50,890 bases of DNA, from contig CANGGK010000003.1 in NCBI GenBank assembly GCA_947453475.1, forward strand, positions 1-50,890, read 5' to 3'. Position 1 is the first letter of the stretch. Every line of letters starts with the position of its first letter. The notes under the pieces were generated by a model that was given only the letters and a program-made list of their open reading frames with translations, was not told the DNA's origin and ran no database searches. Origin of the DNA: Microbacteriaceae bacterium (GTDB lineage Bacteria > Actinomycetota > Actinomycetes > Actinomycetales > Microbacteriaceae). The translations under genes were made by a program, and so were the position numbers. This document shows positions 17,015 through 26,062 of the stretch, one piece after another.

Positions 17015-17040
17015 TAAGTGTCTGTTACTAGGAGGTCTTC

Positions 17041-17421
17041 GTGCCAACAAAACCAGCCGGAACTTTGTATCGTGGCAAAGTCGGAATGTGGTCATGGGTT
17101 CTACACCGCATCACTGGTGTAGCAATTTTCTTTTTTCTATTGGTGCATGTGCTCGACACATCACTGGTCCGTTTGAGCCCTGAGGCTTATAACGCGGTCG
17201 TAAGCACCTACAAGACTCCCCTAGTTGGCCTCGGCGAACTTGGCCTCGTTGCCGCAATTCTTTACCACGCACTCAACGGCGTTCGCGTGATTTTGATCGA
17301 CTTCTGGCGCAAGGGCGTCAAATACCAGAACGTAATGTTCTGGGTCGTCGTCGTCGTAGCGCTAATCGCGTTCGCGGGCTTCGCACCTCGCCACCTCATC
17401 CACGTATTCCACCTCGGTTAA
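17041..17421 (+). CDS. sdhC: Succinate dehydrogenase cytochrome b556 subunit
   Basis: The 126-aa membrane anchor has three hydrophobic segments. It carries the SdhC signature region WSWVLHRITGVAIFFFLLVHVLD, whose His residues are candidates for heme b ligation and quinone-site contacts, and YHALNGVRVILIDF. It starts with GTG after a strong AGGAGG. It is the first gene of sdhCDAB. Confidence 0.92.
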   Translation: MPTKPAGTLYRGKVGMWSWVLHRITGVAIFFFLLVHVLDTSLVRLSPEAYNAVVSTYKTPLVGLGELGLVAAILYHALNGVRVILIDFWRKGVKYQNVMFWVVVVVALIAFAGFAPRHLIHVFHLG

Positions 17422-17436
17422 GCAAGGGAGCTAAAG

Positions 17437-17877
17437 ATGTCTGTAGTTATTGAACAACCACGTAGCCCTCGCAGCCGCAAGGCAGCTAACTGGGAAAAGT
17501 ATGGCTGGATGTACATGCGTGCATCAGGCGCACTTCTAGTCATTTTGATTTTCGGCCACCTGTTTACCAACCTTTGGGCTGGAGAGGGAATCAAGGCCAT
17601 CGACTTCGCTTTTGTTGGCGGCAAGTGGTCTAACCCGTTCTGGCAGGTCTGGGATGGCCTAATGCTTTGGCTTGCGCTAATCCACGGAACCAACGGTATG
17701 CGCACCATCGTGAACGACTACACCTCTCGCGAGGGCGTTCGTAAGACTTTGAACATTGCACTTTGGGGAATTTGTGCAGTGCTCGTGGTGCTTGGGACTT
17801 TGGTCATCTTGACTTTTGATCCATGCCCAGCAAACGGCCCAGCCGAACTTCTCCCATCCTTCTGCCCTGCTCGTTAG
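17437..17877 (+). CDS. sdhD: Succinate dehydrogenase membrane anchor subunit
   Basis: The 146-aa second membrane anchor has three hydrophobic segments. GHLFTNLW and [16 protein letters not shown] are the conserved heme/quinone-region patterns of actinobacterial SdhD. GGGAG precedes the ATG. It lies 15 bp after sdhC and 11 bp before sdhA. Confidence 0.9.
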   Translation: MSVVIEQPRSPRSRKAANWEKYGWMYMRASGALLVILIFGHLFTNLWAGEGIKAIDFAFVGGKWSNPFWQVWDGLMLWLALIHGTNGMRTIVNDYTSREGVRKTLNIALWGICAVLVVLGTLVILTFDPCPANGPAELLPSFCPAR

Positions 17878-17888
17878 GAAACAATAAA

Positions 17889-19670
17889 GTGACCAACGCA
17901 TCACCCAAGGTTCACCACTACCAGTACGACGTCGTCATTGTGGGTGCCGGTGGCGCCGGCATGCGCGCAGCCATTGAGGCTGGGCCACACGCAAAGACTG
18001 CGGTTATCTCTAAGCTCTTTCCAACCCGCTCGCACACCGGTGCGGCTCAGGGTGGAATGGCTGCTGCACTTGCCAACGTCGAAGAAGACAGCTGGGAATG
18101 GCACACATTCGACACCGTAAAGGGTGGCGACTACCTGGTTGACCAGGATGCTGCCGAGATTCTTGCCAAGGAATCGGTTCAGGCGGTTATCGACCTAGAA
18201 AACATGGGTCTGCCGTTCAACCGCACCCCTGATGGCAAGATCGACCAGCGTCGATTCGGTGGCCACACCCGCGACCACGGCAAGGCTCCGGTTCGCCGTT
18301 CATGCTACGCAGCAGACCGCACCGGCCACATGATTCTTCAGACCTTGTACCAGAACTGCGTAAAGCTCGGCATCGAGTTCTACAACGAGTTCTATGTTCT
18401 CGACCTAGTAATGAGCAAGGTTGATGGCGAAGAACGCCCATCTGCTGTTGTTGCCTACGAGTTGTCTACCGGCGAGATTCACGTCTTCCAGGGCAAGTCG
18501 ATCATCTTCGCAACCGGCGGCTTCGGCAAGATCTTCAAGACCACCTCAAACGCTCACACCCTTACCGGTGACGGCGTTGGCATCATCTACCGCAAGGGTC
18601 TTCCGCTAGAAGACATGGAGTTCTACCAGTTCCACCCGACCGGTCTAGCCGGTCTCGGCATCCTGCTTTCTGAGGCTGCTCGTGGTGAGGGCGGAATTCT
18701 TCGTAACTCATCTGGTGAGCGATTCATGGAGCGCTACGCGCCAACCATCAAGGACTTGGCTCCTCGCGACATGGTTGCCCGTGCAATGGCTAACGAGGTT
18801 CGCGAAGGTCGCGGTGCTGGCCCGAACAAGGATTACGTTCTGCTCGACCTAACTCACCTTCCACCAGAGGTAATCGACGAGAAGCTTCCAGACATCACCG
18901 AGTTTGCTCGCACCTACCTCGGCGTAGAGCCTTACACCGAGCCGGTTCCGGTCTTCCCTACCGCTCACTATGCGATGGGTGGAATTCCAACCAACGTCAA
19001 GGCCGAGGTTCTTCGCGACAACAAGAAGGTTGTTCCTGGTCTTTATGCCGCCGGTGAATGTGCCTGCGTTTCGGTTCACGGAGCCAACCGCCTGGGCACC
19101 AACTCGCTCCTAGACATCAACGTGTTCGGTAAGCGTGCCGGCATCGCAGCCGTCGAGTATGCAAGCAAGGCCAAGCACGTTCCTGTTCCTGCCGATGCGG
19201 CCGACGAGGTAATCGCAATGGTTGAGAAGGTTCGCAACTCTAAGGGAACCGAAAAGGTTGCTGTGCTTCGCAAGGAGCTTCAGGACACCATGGATAAGAA
19301 CGCCCAGGTTTACCGCACCGAAGACTCGCTCAACGAGGCACTCGACAAGATCGCCGAACTACGCGTTCGCTACGCGAACATCTCTGTGCAAGACAAGGGT
19401 CAGCGCTTCAACACCGACCTACTCGAGGCAATCGAACTCGGATTCCTGCTTGACCTCGCCGAGGTTCTAGCCTTCACCTCTCGTGAGCGTCGCGAATCTC
19501 GCGGTGGCCACTTCCGTGAAGACTACGAGACCCGAGATGACAAGAAGTTCATGGTCCACTCGATGGCCTACCTAACCGACAAGAAGGCAAAGAAGCCTGC
19601 TGACAACATCAAGCTTGATTGGAAGCCTGTTGTCATCACCAACTACCAGCCAATGGAGCGTAAGTACTAA
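17889..19670 (+). CDS. sdhA: Succinate dehydrogenase flavoprotein subunit
   Basis: The 593-aa catalytic subunit oxidises succinate to fumarate using covalent FAD. The dinucleotide-binding [14 protein letters not shown] is at about 15-28, the flavinylated His49 is in [11 protein letters not shown], and the active-site region is [13 protein letters not shown]. The conserved [10 protein letters not shown] and RLGTNSLLD motifs follow. A longer frame extends into sdhD, but the GTG at 17889 has an AGGAA upstream and places the FAD fold correctly. It joins sdhB by TAATG. Confidence 0.95.
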   Translation: MTNASPKVHHYQYDVVIVGAGGAGMRAAIEAGPHAKTAVISKLFPTRSHTGAAQGGMAAALANVEEDSWEWHTFDTVKGGDYLVDQDAAEILAKESVQAVIDLENMGLPFNRTPDGKIDQRRFGGHTRDHGKAPVRRSCYAADRTGHMILQTLYQNCVKLGIEFYNEFYVLDLVMSKVDGEERPSAVVAYELSTGEIHVFQGKSIIFATGGFGKIFKTTSNAHTLTGDGVGIIYRKGLPLEDMEFYQFHPTGLAGLGILLSEAARGEGGILRNSSGERFMERYAPTIKDLAPRDMVARAMANEVREGRGAGPNKDYVLLDLTHLPPEVIDEKLPDITEFARTYLGVEPYTEPVPVFPTAHYAMGGIPTNVKAEVLRDNKKVVPGLYAAGECACVSVHGANRLGTNSLLDINVFGKRAGIAAVEYASKAKHVPVPADAADEVIAMVEKVRNSKGTEKVAVLRKELQDTMDKNAQVYRTEDSLNEALDKIAELRVRYANISVQDKGQRFNTDLLEAIELGFLLDLAEVLAFTSRERRESRGGHFREDYETRDDKKFMVHSMAYLTDKKAKKPADNIKLDWKPVVITNYQPMERKY

Positions 19671-20410
19671 TGGCAACTGAATTCGAGGAGATGGGCGCAG
19701 TCCCATCATTCACCGTCACCCTGTTTGTGCGTCGCTACAACCCTGAAGACGGACAAGAAGCTCGCTGGCAGGACTTTGATGTTCAGGTTCACGGTACCGA
19801 CCGCGTGCTTGATGCTCTGCACAAGATCAAGTGGGAGATGGATGGTTCGCTAACCTTCCGTCGCTCATGTGCTCACGGTGTTTGTGGCTCGGATGCAATG
19901 CGCATCAACGGTCGCAACCGTTTGGCCTGCAAGACCCTCATCAAGGATCTAGACATCACGCAGCCAATTTATGTTGAGCCAATCAAGGGTCTTGAGGTCG
20001 AAAAGGACCTCGTTGTTGACATGAACCCGTTCTACCAGGCCTACCGCGACATCAAGCCATTCTTGATCGCCAGCGACAAGCCTGAAAAAGAGCGCCTTCA
20101 GTCTGCGGCCGAGCACTCGAAGTTTGAAGACACCACCAAGTGCATCTTGTGTGCTGCTTGCACCACATCTTGCCCAGTGTTCTGGACAGACGGTCAGTAT
20201 TTCGGCCCGGCAGCAATCGTGAACGCACACCGCTTCATCTTTGACTCACGTGACGAAGCTGCCGAGGTTCGCATCGACATCTTGAACGACAAAGAGGGAG
20301 TGTGGCGTTGCCGCACCACCTTCAACTGCACCGAGGCTTGCCCTCGTGGCATCGAAGTTACCAAGGCAATTGCGGAGGTGAAGCAAGCAATTCTCAGGGG
20401 AAAGCCCTAA
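19670..20410 (+). CDS. sdhB: Succinate dehydrogenase iron-sulfur subunit
   Basis: The 246-aa electron-transfer subunit has the [2Fe-2S] site C67, C72, D75 and C87 (SCAHGVCGSD...LAC); Asp in place of a third Cys is normal in bacterial SdhB. The [4Fe-4S] and [3Fe-4S] sites are in CILCAACTTSCP and CRTTFNCTEACPRGI. Its ATG shares a base with the sdhA stop. Confidence 0.95.
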   Translation: MATEFEEMGAVPSFTVTLFVRRYNPEDGQEARWQDFDVQVHGTDRVLDALHKIKWEMDGSLTFRRSCAHGVCGSDAMRINGRNRLACKTLIKDLDITQPIYVEPIKGLEVEKDLVVDMNPFYQAYRDIKPFLIASDKPEKERLQSAAEHSKFEDTTKCILCAACTTSCPVFWTDGQYFGPAAIVNAHRFIFDSRDEAAEVRIDILNDKEGVWRCRTTFNCTEACPRGIEVTKAIAEVKQAILRGKP

Positions 20411-20598
20411 GAATTGGTTGATTCACCGGAGGCCGGAGTGAACTGACAGGTTATGTCAGTGAACGATGGTTCTACATAGTCATTGGTGCCGCCCGGCGAA
20501 GATGTCTAGCCGAAAGCCATAGTCTTTCAAACAACAAAAAAGCCTGCGAAGTTACTGACAAAACCGGTAACCAGCAGGTTTTTTGTTTTAACCGCGAT
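20411..20598. other. Intergenic stretch after sdhB with two hairpins
   Basis: No gene is seen. A perfect 7-bp stem, ACTGACA with TGTCAGT, lies at 20442-20460, flanked by repeated GTGAAC. A second structure at 20536-20584 is the terminator listed separately. The GC-rich part at 20485-20515 has no recognised motif. Confidence 0.4.
20536..20584 (+). terminator. Rho-independent terminator of the sdh operon
   Basis: An A-tract, CCTGC, inner arm GTTAC, then GTAAC, GCAGG and a run of six T form a two-part stem with a U-tail on the plus strand. The A-tract also pairs with the T-run, so it may act in both directions. Confidence 0.75.
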
Positions 20599-20604
20599 TA
20601 GTTT
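20599..20604 (+). promoter_or_regulatory. -10 element (TAGTTT) of the Rieske protein gene
   Basis: TAGTTT ends 6 nt before the ATG at 20611, supporting a leaderless transcript and this start over a GTG at 20668. Confidence 0.45.
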
Positions 20605-20610
20605 TTAGTT

Positions 20611-21075
20611 ATGACCTGCGAAAACCTTTGTGACTCATCTGTTTCGACACCACGACGAGAAGTAACCGTGGTTGCCAACAATCACCTGAGCCGCCGTGCG
20701 CTTCTCGGTGGCGTTGCTGCGGTAATGGCTGGCATCGGTCTTGCTGGCCCTGCAGAGAGCGCCCTCGCAGCAGCCAAAACCTACACGGTCGGCAAGACCA
20801 CCGAGATTCCGGTCGGCAGCGCAAAAATGTATCAGGTAGCCGGTGTTCCGGTGATTGTTACCCAACCCAAAAAGGGCGTATTCAAGGCCTTCAATGGCTA
20901 TTGCACTCACCAACGCGTGCAACTCGACTCGATAAACGGCTCTAACCTAATTTGCAGCCAACACGGTTCGAGCTTCAACACCACCACCGGCAAAGTTACC
21001 GGCGGACCGGCACGTTCATCGCTCGCAAACTACAAGGCATCGGTCAGCGGAACCACCCTGAAGATTTCACTCTAG
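20611..21075 (+). CDS. Tat-exported Rieske [2Fe-2S] protein
   Basis: The 154-aa protein has a twin-arginine signal, NHLSRRALLGGVAAVMAG (about 24-41), then a small Rieske domain. The cluster ligands are C98-x-H100 (YCTHQ) and C115-x-x-H118 (CSQHGS). It is therefore a folded iron-sulfur protein exported to the outer face of the membrane, probably in electron transfer. No cytochrome b or c partner is nearby, so it is not the bc-complex Rieske subunit. If the first ATG is used, the signal has an unusual 20-residue lead containing two Cys; a GTG at 20668 would give a conventional Tat signal. Confidence 0.8.
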   Translation: MTCENLCDSSVSTPRREVTVVANNHLSRRALLGGVAAVMAGIGLAGPAESALAAAKTYTVGKTTEIPVGSAKMYQVAGVPVIVTQPKKGVFKAFNGYCTHQRVQLDSINGSNLICSQHGSSFNTTTGKVTGGPARSSLANYKASVSGTTLKISL

Positions 21076-21094
21076 ATCGCAGAGCAATGGTCGG

Positions 21095-22657
21095 CTAGGC
21101 CAGCAGGGCGGCCTTCAACTGTGGCAAGAGAGCTGAAGACGCCGAAAGGCTGTCTGCCCCGAGCGCGATAAAGAGTTTGGCTGATTCTGGGTCGGATGCC
21201 GATTCGCCGCAGATTCCAACCGGCTTTCCGGCTGCATTCGCAGCGGTGATTACCCGACGAATCAAGTTGAGAACCTCAGGTTTGCGCGTCTCAGATAGTG
21301 AAATCGTGCCACTCACCGCGCCGTCGCCGGCAACGTGCCTGCTCTTGCCAAGGGCATAGTGCGTTAAGTCATTCGTACCGATGCTAATGAAATCAACCGC
21401 GTCGATGATGCCCTCGATCACGCCCGGTTCGGTAACCTCCGGCACCTCGATCATCACACCGACTTTCTTCAGGCTGGCCGCTCGAGCCATTTCGGCGAAC
21501 TGCAGCGCCTCAGCAACCGACAGCACCATTGGTGCCATCACCCAAAGTTCGGTTTTCGGGTTTGCGGCTTGCGCTTGAGCAAGCGCGCTCAGTTGGGTTT
21601 CGAGAACCTCTGGGTTTGCCAGCAGAACCTGCAAACCGCGGTTTGCATACTTGCCGGTTCCGGCCTCTCGCAAGAATGGCAACGGCTTATCGAAATCAAG
21701 ATCCAGCACTCGAACCAAGACTCGTTTGCCGGTGAAGGCTGCCAATAGATTCGAATACTCTGCGAACTGCTCTGCGCGGGTCGGAGGCTCTTGCTGCCCA
21801 AGGTAAAGCAGTTCGGTTCTGAAGAGGCCAACACCCTTAGCCCCAGCAGCCAAAGCGCCGGCCGCCTCGAAGCTCGAACCGAGGTTAGCCAGAAGTGTCA
21901 CCGGTGCCTCGCGGTCATCCTCGAGAAGGCGAATCACCTGGGTGTCAAGATTTGCCGCCGTCGAGTAGTGCTCGATGCGTTCTATGGTTGGGTCAAGAAA
22001 AACCTGGCCGGCGTTTGCGTCAACCAGCAGGTCTGATCCCGTGCGAATTAACCCAGCGCCAATCAAACCCACGACCATTGGCAACTTTGCTGCCCGAACA
22101 ATAATTGCAGAGTGTGAAGTTGGTGTGCCATCGGTGGTAATCACGGCAAGAACTCGGTTTGGGTCCAGCTTCGCGGCATCCATGGGAGAAATCGAATCAG
22201 AAACCAGGATGAAGGGTTCGCTCGGAAATTCGACCGGAGGAAGATCGCCGGCGAGCTCGGCGATCACTCGATTGGCAAGGTAGCCGAGGTCTGGGGCGCG
22301 TTCGGCAAAATATCCGCCAAGCGCTTCGAGCTGTCGAGCGAAACGGGCGAAAGCTCGTCGCAGGGCATCGGCGGCCTCGGCCCCTTCTGATAGGTGAGCC
22401 TTCACAACATCGAATAGCACCGGGTCGCGCAGAATCATGGCCAGCGCCATCATGACATCCTTGGCATCACCAACGGTGGTGACGTTTTCGAGATCTTCGG
22501 CGACTGAAAGCATGGCCTTTTGAATGGCGATTAGGCCGATGCGGTTACCCGGCTTCGAGATTTGCGCGAGGGCTGCCTCGGGGCGAGCGAGCACGAATGC
22601 CTTGCCGTGGGCTACACCGCTGCCTACGCCCGCACCAACCAAAAACCGCTCTGCCAT
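21095..22657 (-). CDS. ptsI: PTS enzyme I (phosphoenolpyruvate-protein phosphotransferase)
   Basis: This 520-aa cytosolic enzyme takes phosphate from PEP onto the active His182 (GTPTSHSAII) and passes it to HPr. The PEP-binding TIM barrel has GVGLFRTELLY, MIEVPEV, FISIGTNDLTHY and CGESASDP, including the catalytic Cys. It is shorter than the usual ~570 aa, mainly through compact N-terminal regions, but no motif is missing. HPr is not in the window; EIIA and EIIB are at 7018-7759. It has a leaderless-type start. Confidence 0.9.
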   Translation of the reverse strand: MAERFLVGAGVGSGVAHGKAFVLARPEAALAQISKPGNRIGLIAIQKAMLSVAEDLENVTTVGDAKDVMMALAMILRDPVLFDVVKAHLSEGAEAADALRRAFARFARQLEALGGYFAERAPDLGYLANRVIAELAGDLPPVEFPSEPFILVSDSISPMDAAKLDPNRVLAVITTDGTPTSHSAIIVRAAKLPMVVGLIGAGLIRTGSDLLVDANAGQVFLDPTIERIEHYSTAANLDTQVIRLLEDDREAPVTLLANLGSSFEAAGALAAGAKGVGLFRTELLYLGQQEPPTRAEQFAEYSNLLAAFTGKRVLVRVLDLDFDKPLPFLREAGTGKYANRGLQVLLANPEVLETQLSALAQAQAANPKTELWVMAPMVLSVAEALQFAEMARAASLKKVGVMIEVPEVTEPGVIEGIIDAVDFISIGTNDLTHYALGKSRHVAGDGAVSGTISLSETRKPEVLNLIRRVITAANAAGKPVGICGESASDPESAKLFIALGADSLSASSALLPQLKAALLA

Positions 22658-22663
22658 GGGTCG

Positions 22664-22669
22664 ATTCTA
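22664..22669 (-). promoter_or_regulatory. -10 element (TAGAAT) of ptsI
   Basis: TAGAAT on the minus strand ends 6 nt before the ATG at 22657. It is a near-consensus -10 and indicates a leaderless mRNA. Confidence 0.6.
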
Positions 22670-22725
22670 TTCGCGATGTCGCAGCCGGGTTCGGGCACTT
22701 CGCTCCGGGCGCAGTCGCGCGCGGT

Positions 22726-22731
22726 TAAACT
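22726..22731 (+). promoter_or_regulatory. -10 element (TAAACT) of the exonuclease III gene
   Basis: TAAACT ends 6 nt before the ATG at 22738, indicating a leaderless transcript. Confidence 0.55.
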
Positions 22732-22737
22732 TGAGGC

Positions 22738-23553
22738 ATGCCTATCAATGTGGTCACCGTAAATGTCAATGGCGTTCGTGCCGCCTTTCGCAAAGGCATG
22801 GCCGAATGGCTTGCCGAATCTGAGGCCGACATCATCGCCCTGCAAGAGGTGCGCGCCGATGATAAAGACCTGAACGAACTGTTTGCAGCTAACCCTCCCA
22901 AGGATGGCGGCCAGTGGCACATTCTTCACGATGCGGCGAGCGCCAAAGGTCGAGCCGGTGTTGCACTGATTAGCAAGGTGCCAGCTAGCGCAAGCCGCAC
23001 CACGCTTGGCCCCGATGACTTCGACTCAGCTGGGCGCTGGCTAGAAGCTGACTATGACTTCGACGGCAAGACAATCACCGTAATCAGCACCTACGTGCAC
23101 TCGGGTGAGGTCGACACCCCAAAGCAGGTTGAGAAATACAAGTTCCTCGAGGCAATGCAGGCACGCATGGCAGACCTAATCGCAAGTGGAGTCAACGCCG
23201 TGGTCGTTGGCGACCTCAACGTCGGCCACACCGAGCTAGACATCAAGAACTGGAAGGGCAACCTGAAGAACGCCGGATTCCTGCCTGAAGAGCGCGCTTA
23301 TTTCGACACCATGATGAAGCAGCAAGGATGGGTCGATGTGGGCCGTGCCGCTCACCCGGATGTTGCCGGTCCATACACCTGGTGGTCATACCGCGGGCAG
23401 GCATTCGACACCGACGCTGGTTGGCGCATCGACTATCACCTGGCAACGCCACCGTTGGCGGCTACGGCTTCGAACTACAAGGTTCACCGTGCCGCCAGCT
23501 ATGACACCCGCTGGACTGACCACTCCCCCGTCTCTGTCGACTACGCGATCTAG
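22738..23553 (+). CDS. xthA: Exodeoxyribonuclease III (AP endonuclease)
   Basis: The 271-aa DNA repair nuclease of the EEP fold cleaves at abasic sites and degrades 3' ends. Visible motifs are VNVNGVRAA, the metal-binding Glu in IALQEVR (about residue 37), GDLNVGHTELD, WWSYRG...WRIDY, and the terminal DHSPV catalytic Asp-His. Length is normal. It lies 9 bp before trpS. Confidence 0.93.
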   Translation: MPINVVTVNVNGVRAAFRKGMAEWLAESEADIIALQEVRADDKDLNELFAANPPKDGGQWHILHDAASAKGRAGVALISKVPASASRTTLGPDDFDSAGRWLEADYDFDGKTITVISTYVHSGEVDTPKQVEKYKFLEAMQARMADLIASGVNAVVVGDLNVGHTELDIKNWKGNLKNAGFLPEERAYFDTMMKQQGWVDVGRAAHPDVAGPYTWWSYRGQAFDTDAGWRIDYHLATPPLAATASNYKVHRAASYDTRWTDHSPVSVDYAI

Positions 23554-23556
23554 GAT
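23551..23556 (+). promoter_or_regulatory. -10 element (TAGGAT) of trpS, overlapping the xthA stop codon
   Basis: TAGGAT ends exactly 6 nt before the trpS ATG at 23563. Its first three bases are the TAG stop of the exonuclease gene, so trpS can have its own leaderless transcript despite a 9-bp gap. Confidence 0.5.
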
Positions 23557-23562
23557 TAACCC

Positions 23563-24564
23563 ATGACTAAGCCAAACCTGCTCAGCGGAATGCAGCCATC
23601 CGCCGGTTCACTGCACCTCGGAAACTACCTTGGCGCATTGGTCAACTGGACCAAGATGCAGGATGACTACAACGCCTATTACTGCGTGGTTGACTTGCAC
23701 GCCATCACTGTTCCACAGGAGCCTGAGGCCCTTCGCCGCAACACGCGAGTGACTGCGGCACAGTACCTAGCTGCCGGCATCGATGAGAACAAGTCGGCTC
23801 TATTCGTGCAGTCGCACGTTCCGGCACACGCCCAGTTGGCCTGGGTTCTAATGACCCTGACCGGTTTCGGTGAGGCCGGTCGCATGACGCAGTTCAAAGA
23901 CAAGTCACAGAAGAATGGCACCGATGCAGCTTCAGTTGGTCTATTCACCTACCCGGTGCTTCAAGCTGCCGACATTTTGCTCTACCAACCAAAGGCCGTT
24001 CCGGTTGGCGAAGACCAGCGTCAGCACATCGAACTTACTCGTGACCTAGCCACCCGATTCAACTCTCGTTTCGGCGAAACTTTTGTGATTCCTGAGGGAG
24101 TAATTCTCAAAGAAACCGCCAAGATCTATGACCTGCAGAACCCAACCGCCAAGATGTCGAAGTCGGGCGACCCTAAGGGCTTGGTCAACATCATGGACGA
24201 CTCATCCGTGATTGTGAAGAAGTTCAAGAGTGCCGTTACCGACTTGGACGGCGTGATTCGCTTTGACCGCGAGGCTAAGCCAGGCATTTCGAACCTGCTG
24301 GGCATCTATTCGGCAATTACCGGTGAGAGCGTCGACTCTTTGGTGGCACGTTTTGACGGTGCCGGCTATGGAGCATTGAAGACCGAGCTGGCCGATGTTG
24401 TGGTCGCAGCGATTGAACCGATTCGCAACCGAGCCGAAGAGCTCTTGAGCGACCCTGCCGAGTTAGATCGTCTGCTCGCCAAGGGTGCGGCTAAGGCTAA
24501 CGAACTTGCCGAGAAGACCTTGGCAACCGTTTACGAGCGAATCGGCTTCATCGCCGCGAGCTAG
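23563..24564 (+). CDS. trpS: Tryptophanyl-tRNA synthetase
   Basis: This class I aminoacyl-tRNA synthetase (333 aa) charges tRNA-Trp. The N-terminal [15 protein letters not shown] holds the HIGH-type motif, and AKMSKSGD is the KMSKS loop. [15 protein letters not shown] is typical of bacterial TrpS. Length is normal. The FMN riboswitch begins about 95 bp downstream. Confidence 0.96.
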   Translation: MTKPNLLSGMQPSAGSLHLGNYLGALVNWTKMQDDYNAYYCVVDLHAITVPQEPEALRRNTRVTAAQYLAAGIDENKSALFVQSHVPAHAQLAWVLMTLTGFGEAGRMTQFKDKSQKNGTDAASVGLFTYPVLQAADILLYQPKAVPVGEDQRQHIELTRDLATRFNSRFGETFVIPEGVILKETAKIYDLQNPTAKMSKSGDPKGLVNIMDDSSVIVKKFKSAVTDLDGVIRFDREAKPGISNLLGIYSAITGESVDSLVARFDGAGYGALKTELADVVVAAIEPIRNRAEELLSDPAELDRLLAKGAAKANELAEKTLATVYERIGFIAAS

Positions 24565-24658
24565 TTTTACGCCCAACGCTGGGCCTGTTTCGTCCACAGC
24601 GTAGGAATAGGTGTTCCGTTTCACGGGTTGAGATGGGAAGATAGAAAAGCAACAAAAG

Positions 24659-24820
24659 TTCTTCGGGGTCAGTGTAAATCTGAACCGGCGGTTATAGCCC
24701 GCGACCCGGCGCATCAGCCATTTGATTGGCGAGCAAAACTCAGGCAACTGAGCGGAGTGATGCGACGGTTGAATCTGTGAAATTCAGGTGCCGACGGTTA
24801 AAGTCCGGATGGTAGAAGAA
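24659..24820 (+). ncRNA. FMN riboswitch (RFN element)
   Basis: The conserved RFN core is present: TTCGGGGTCAGTG, CCGGCGGTTATAGCCCGCGA, a GAGC..AGCGGAGTGATG region, TGTGAAATTCAGGTGCC and GACGGTTAAAGTCCGGATGG. The closing stem P1 pairs TTCTTC at 24659-24664 with GAAGAA at 24815-24820. It precedes the riboflavin biosynthesis genes, so FMN binding should lower their expression. The variable stem around 24715-24735 is the usual species-specific arm. Confidence 0.95.
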
Positions 24821-25006
24821 AGATTCGAGCGTTGCGAGGTAATAAATGGCAAGCTATGCCATTTATCTCGAAGCGCTGATCGCATCCACGCCAGTCGTAG
24901 CAATACGGCCGGTAGCTCGCCGTTTTCGCATTTAATGCGAGATTCCGGCGGGAGGAGTTTTCTTACCAACCCCGAAGCTCTTGAATTATCAAGAAGCCAA
25001 GGGGTT
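24821..25006 (+). promoter_or_regulatory. Expression platform of the FMN riboswitch
   Basis: After the aptamer comes a long hairpin (perfect 10-bp stem ATAAATGGCA/TGCCATTTAT at 24842-24866, extended by CGAG/CTCG and AGCG/CGCT). TTCGAG at 24824 could alternatively pair with CTCGAA at 24867. A second stem (CGCCG at 24918-24922 with CGGCG at 24946-24950, enclosing TCGCA/TGCGA) runs into GGGAGGAG and GTTTTCTT. That end resembles either a terminator tail or a sequestered ribosome site. The ribD ATG lies about 50 nt further on, which favours transcription termination. Confidence 0.55.
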
Positions 25007-26062
25007 ATGTCTTTTAACGAGCAGCAGGAACACGCGATGCGTCGCGCACTTGAGCTTGCCCTCAACGGCCCGATCAAGGGTCTCAACCCGCGCGTCGGCG
25101 CCGTTCTGATCACCGCAAACGGTGAAATCGTCGGCGAAGGCTGGCATAAGGGTTCGGGCACCGACCACGCCGAAGTGGCTGCACTCAAAGACCTTCAGGC
25201 CAATGGCCGCGCGAACCTGACCGGGCCAATCGCCAAGGGTTTGACCGCGGTGGTGACCCTCGAACCTTGCAACCACACAGGCAAAACCGGCCCATGCGCC
25301 CTAGCTCTCATTGAGGCCGGTGTCGACAAGGTCATTTTTGCAACCAAGGACCCTGGCCACAACTCTTCGGGCGGCGCCGCGACTCTTCGCAATGCCGGTG
25401 TCGAGGTTGAATCGGGTTTGCTTCACGCAGAGGCCGATGACCTCATCCGTGTCTGGGCAACAGCAACCGCTCAGCAACGACCTTTTGTAACTCTGAAGTA
25501 TGGTTCGAGCCTCGATGGCCGCAGCGCAGCCGCCGATGGCACCTCGAAGTGGATCACCGGGCCAGAGGCTCGCCGCGACGTGCACCGCCGTCGCACGCAG
25601 ATTGACGCCATCCTGGTTGGCACCGGCACCGTTATTGCCGACGACCCCGAGCTAACCGCTCGCCACCGTGATGGTTCGCTTTATTCAGAGCAACCACTGA
25701 GGGTTATTCTCGGTGAAACCGAACTTGACCCCGGTGCTCGAATCTTCGACGAATCTGAGGGCAAAGCGAAAACCGTTCAACTGCACACCCGCGACTTGAA
25801 CGCGGCCTTGCTGAGCCTGTTTGATATGGGTGTGCGACACGTAATGGTTGAGGGCGGGGCAATCGTGGCAAGCGAGTTTGTTCGCCACAACCTGGTGAAT
25901 GAGTACCTGATCTACATGGCTCCGAAACTCATCGGTGGCCCAATCACTTCTCTCGGCAACCTCGGCGTTGCCAACATAGGCCAGGCAAAGGATCTCGAAT
26001 TTACCGAGATTACCGCTCTCGGCCCAGACCTACTTATTCGCGCCAACGAAAGGAAGAACTAA
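25007..26062 (+). CDS. ribD: Bifunctional riboflavin deaminase/reductase
   Basis: The 351-aa enzyme carries out the second and third steps of riboflavin synthesis. The N-terminal deaminase has the zinc site DHAEVAAL (His54, Glu56) and PCNHTGKTGPC (Cys88, Cys97). The C-terminal reductase has LKYGSSLDGRSA and the NADPH/substrate-binding VEGGAIVASEF. The open frame continues back through the riboswitch, so the ATG at 25007 is taken as the start; AAGGGG lies only 2 nt before it, an unusually close ribosome site. It overlaps ribE by TAATG. Confidence 0.9.
   Translation: MSFNEQQEHAMRRALELALNGPIKGLNPRVGAVLITANGEIVGEGWHKGSGTDHAEVAALKDLQANGRANLTGPIAKGLTAVVTLEPCNHTGKTGPCALALIEAGVDKVIFATKDPGHNSSGGAATLRNAGVEVESGLLHAEADDLIRVWATATAQQRPFVTLKYGSSLDGRSAAADGTSKWITGPEARRDVHRRRTQIDAILVGTGTVIADDPELTARHRDGSLYSEQPLRVILGETELDPGARIFDESEGKAKTVQLHTRDLNAALLSLFDMGVRHVMVEGGAIVASEFVRHNLVNEYLIYMAPKLIGGPITSLGNLGVANIGQAKDLEFTEITALGPDLLIRANERKN

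Noticed and set aside
20411-20598. Small RNA or riboswitch between sdhB and the Rieske gene
   Set aside because: Apart from a terminator and one short stem, no known RNA motif is recognisable.
24788-25006. N-terminal extension of ribD through the FMN riboswitch
   Set aside because: The translated stretch is the conserved RNA aptamer and its hairpins, with no protein similarity; the deaminase domain begins just after the ATG at 25007.
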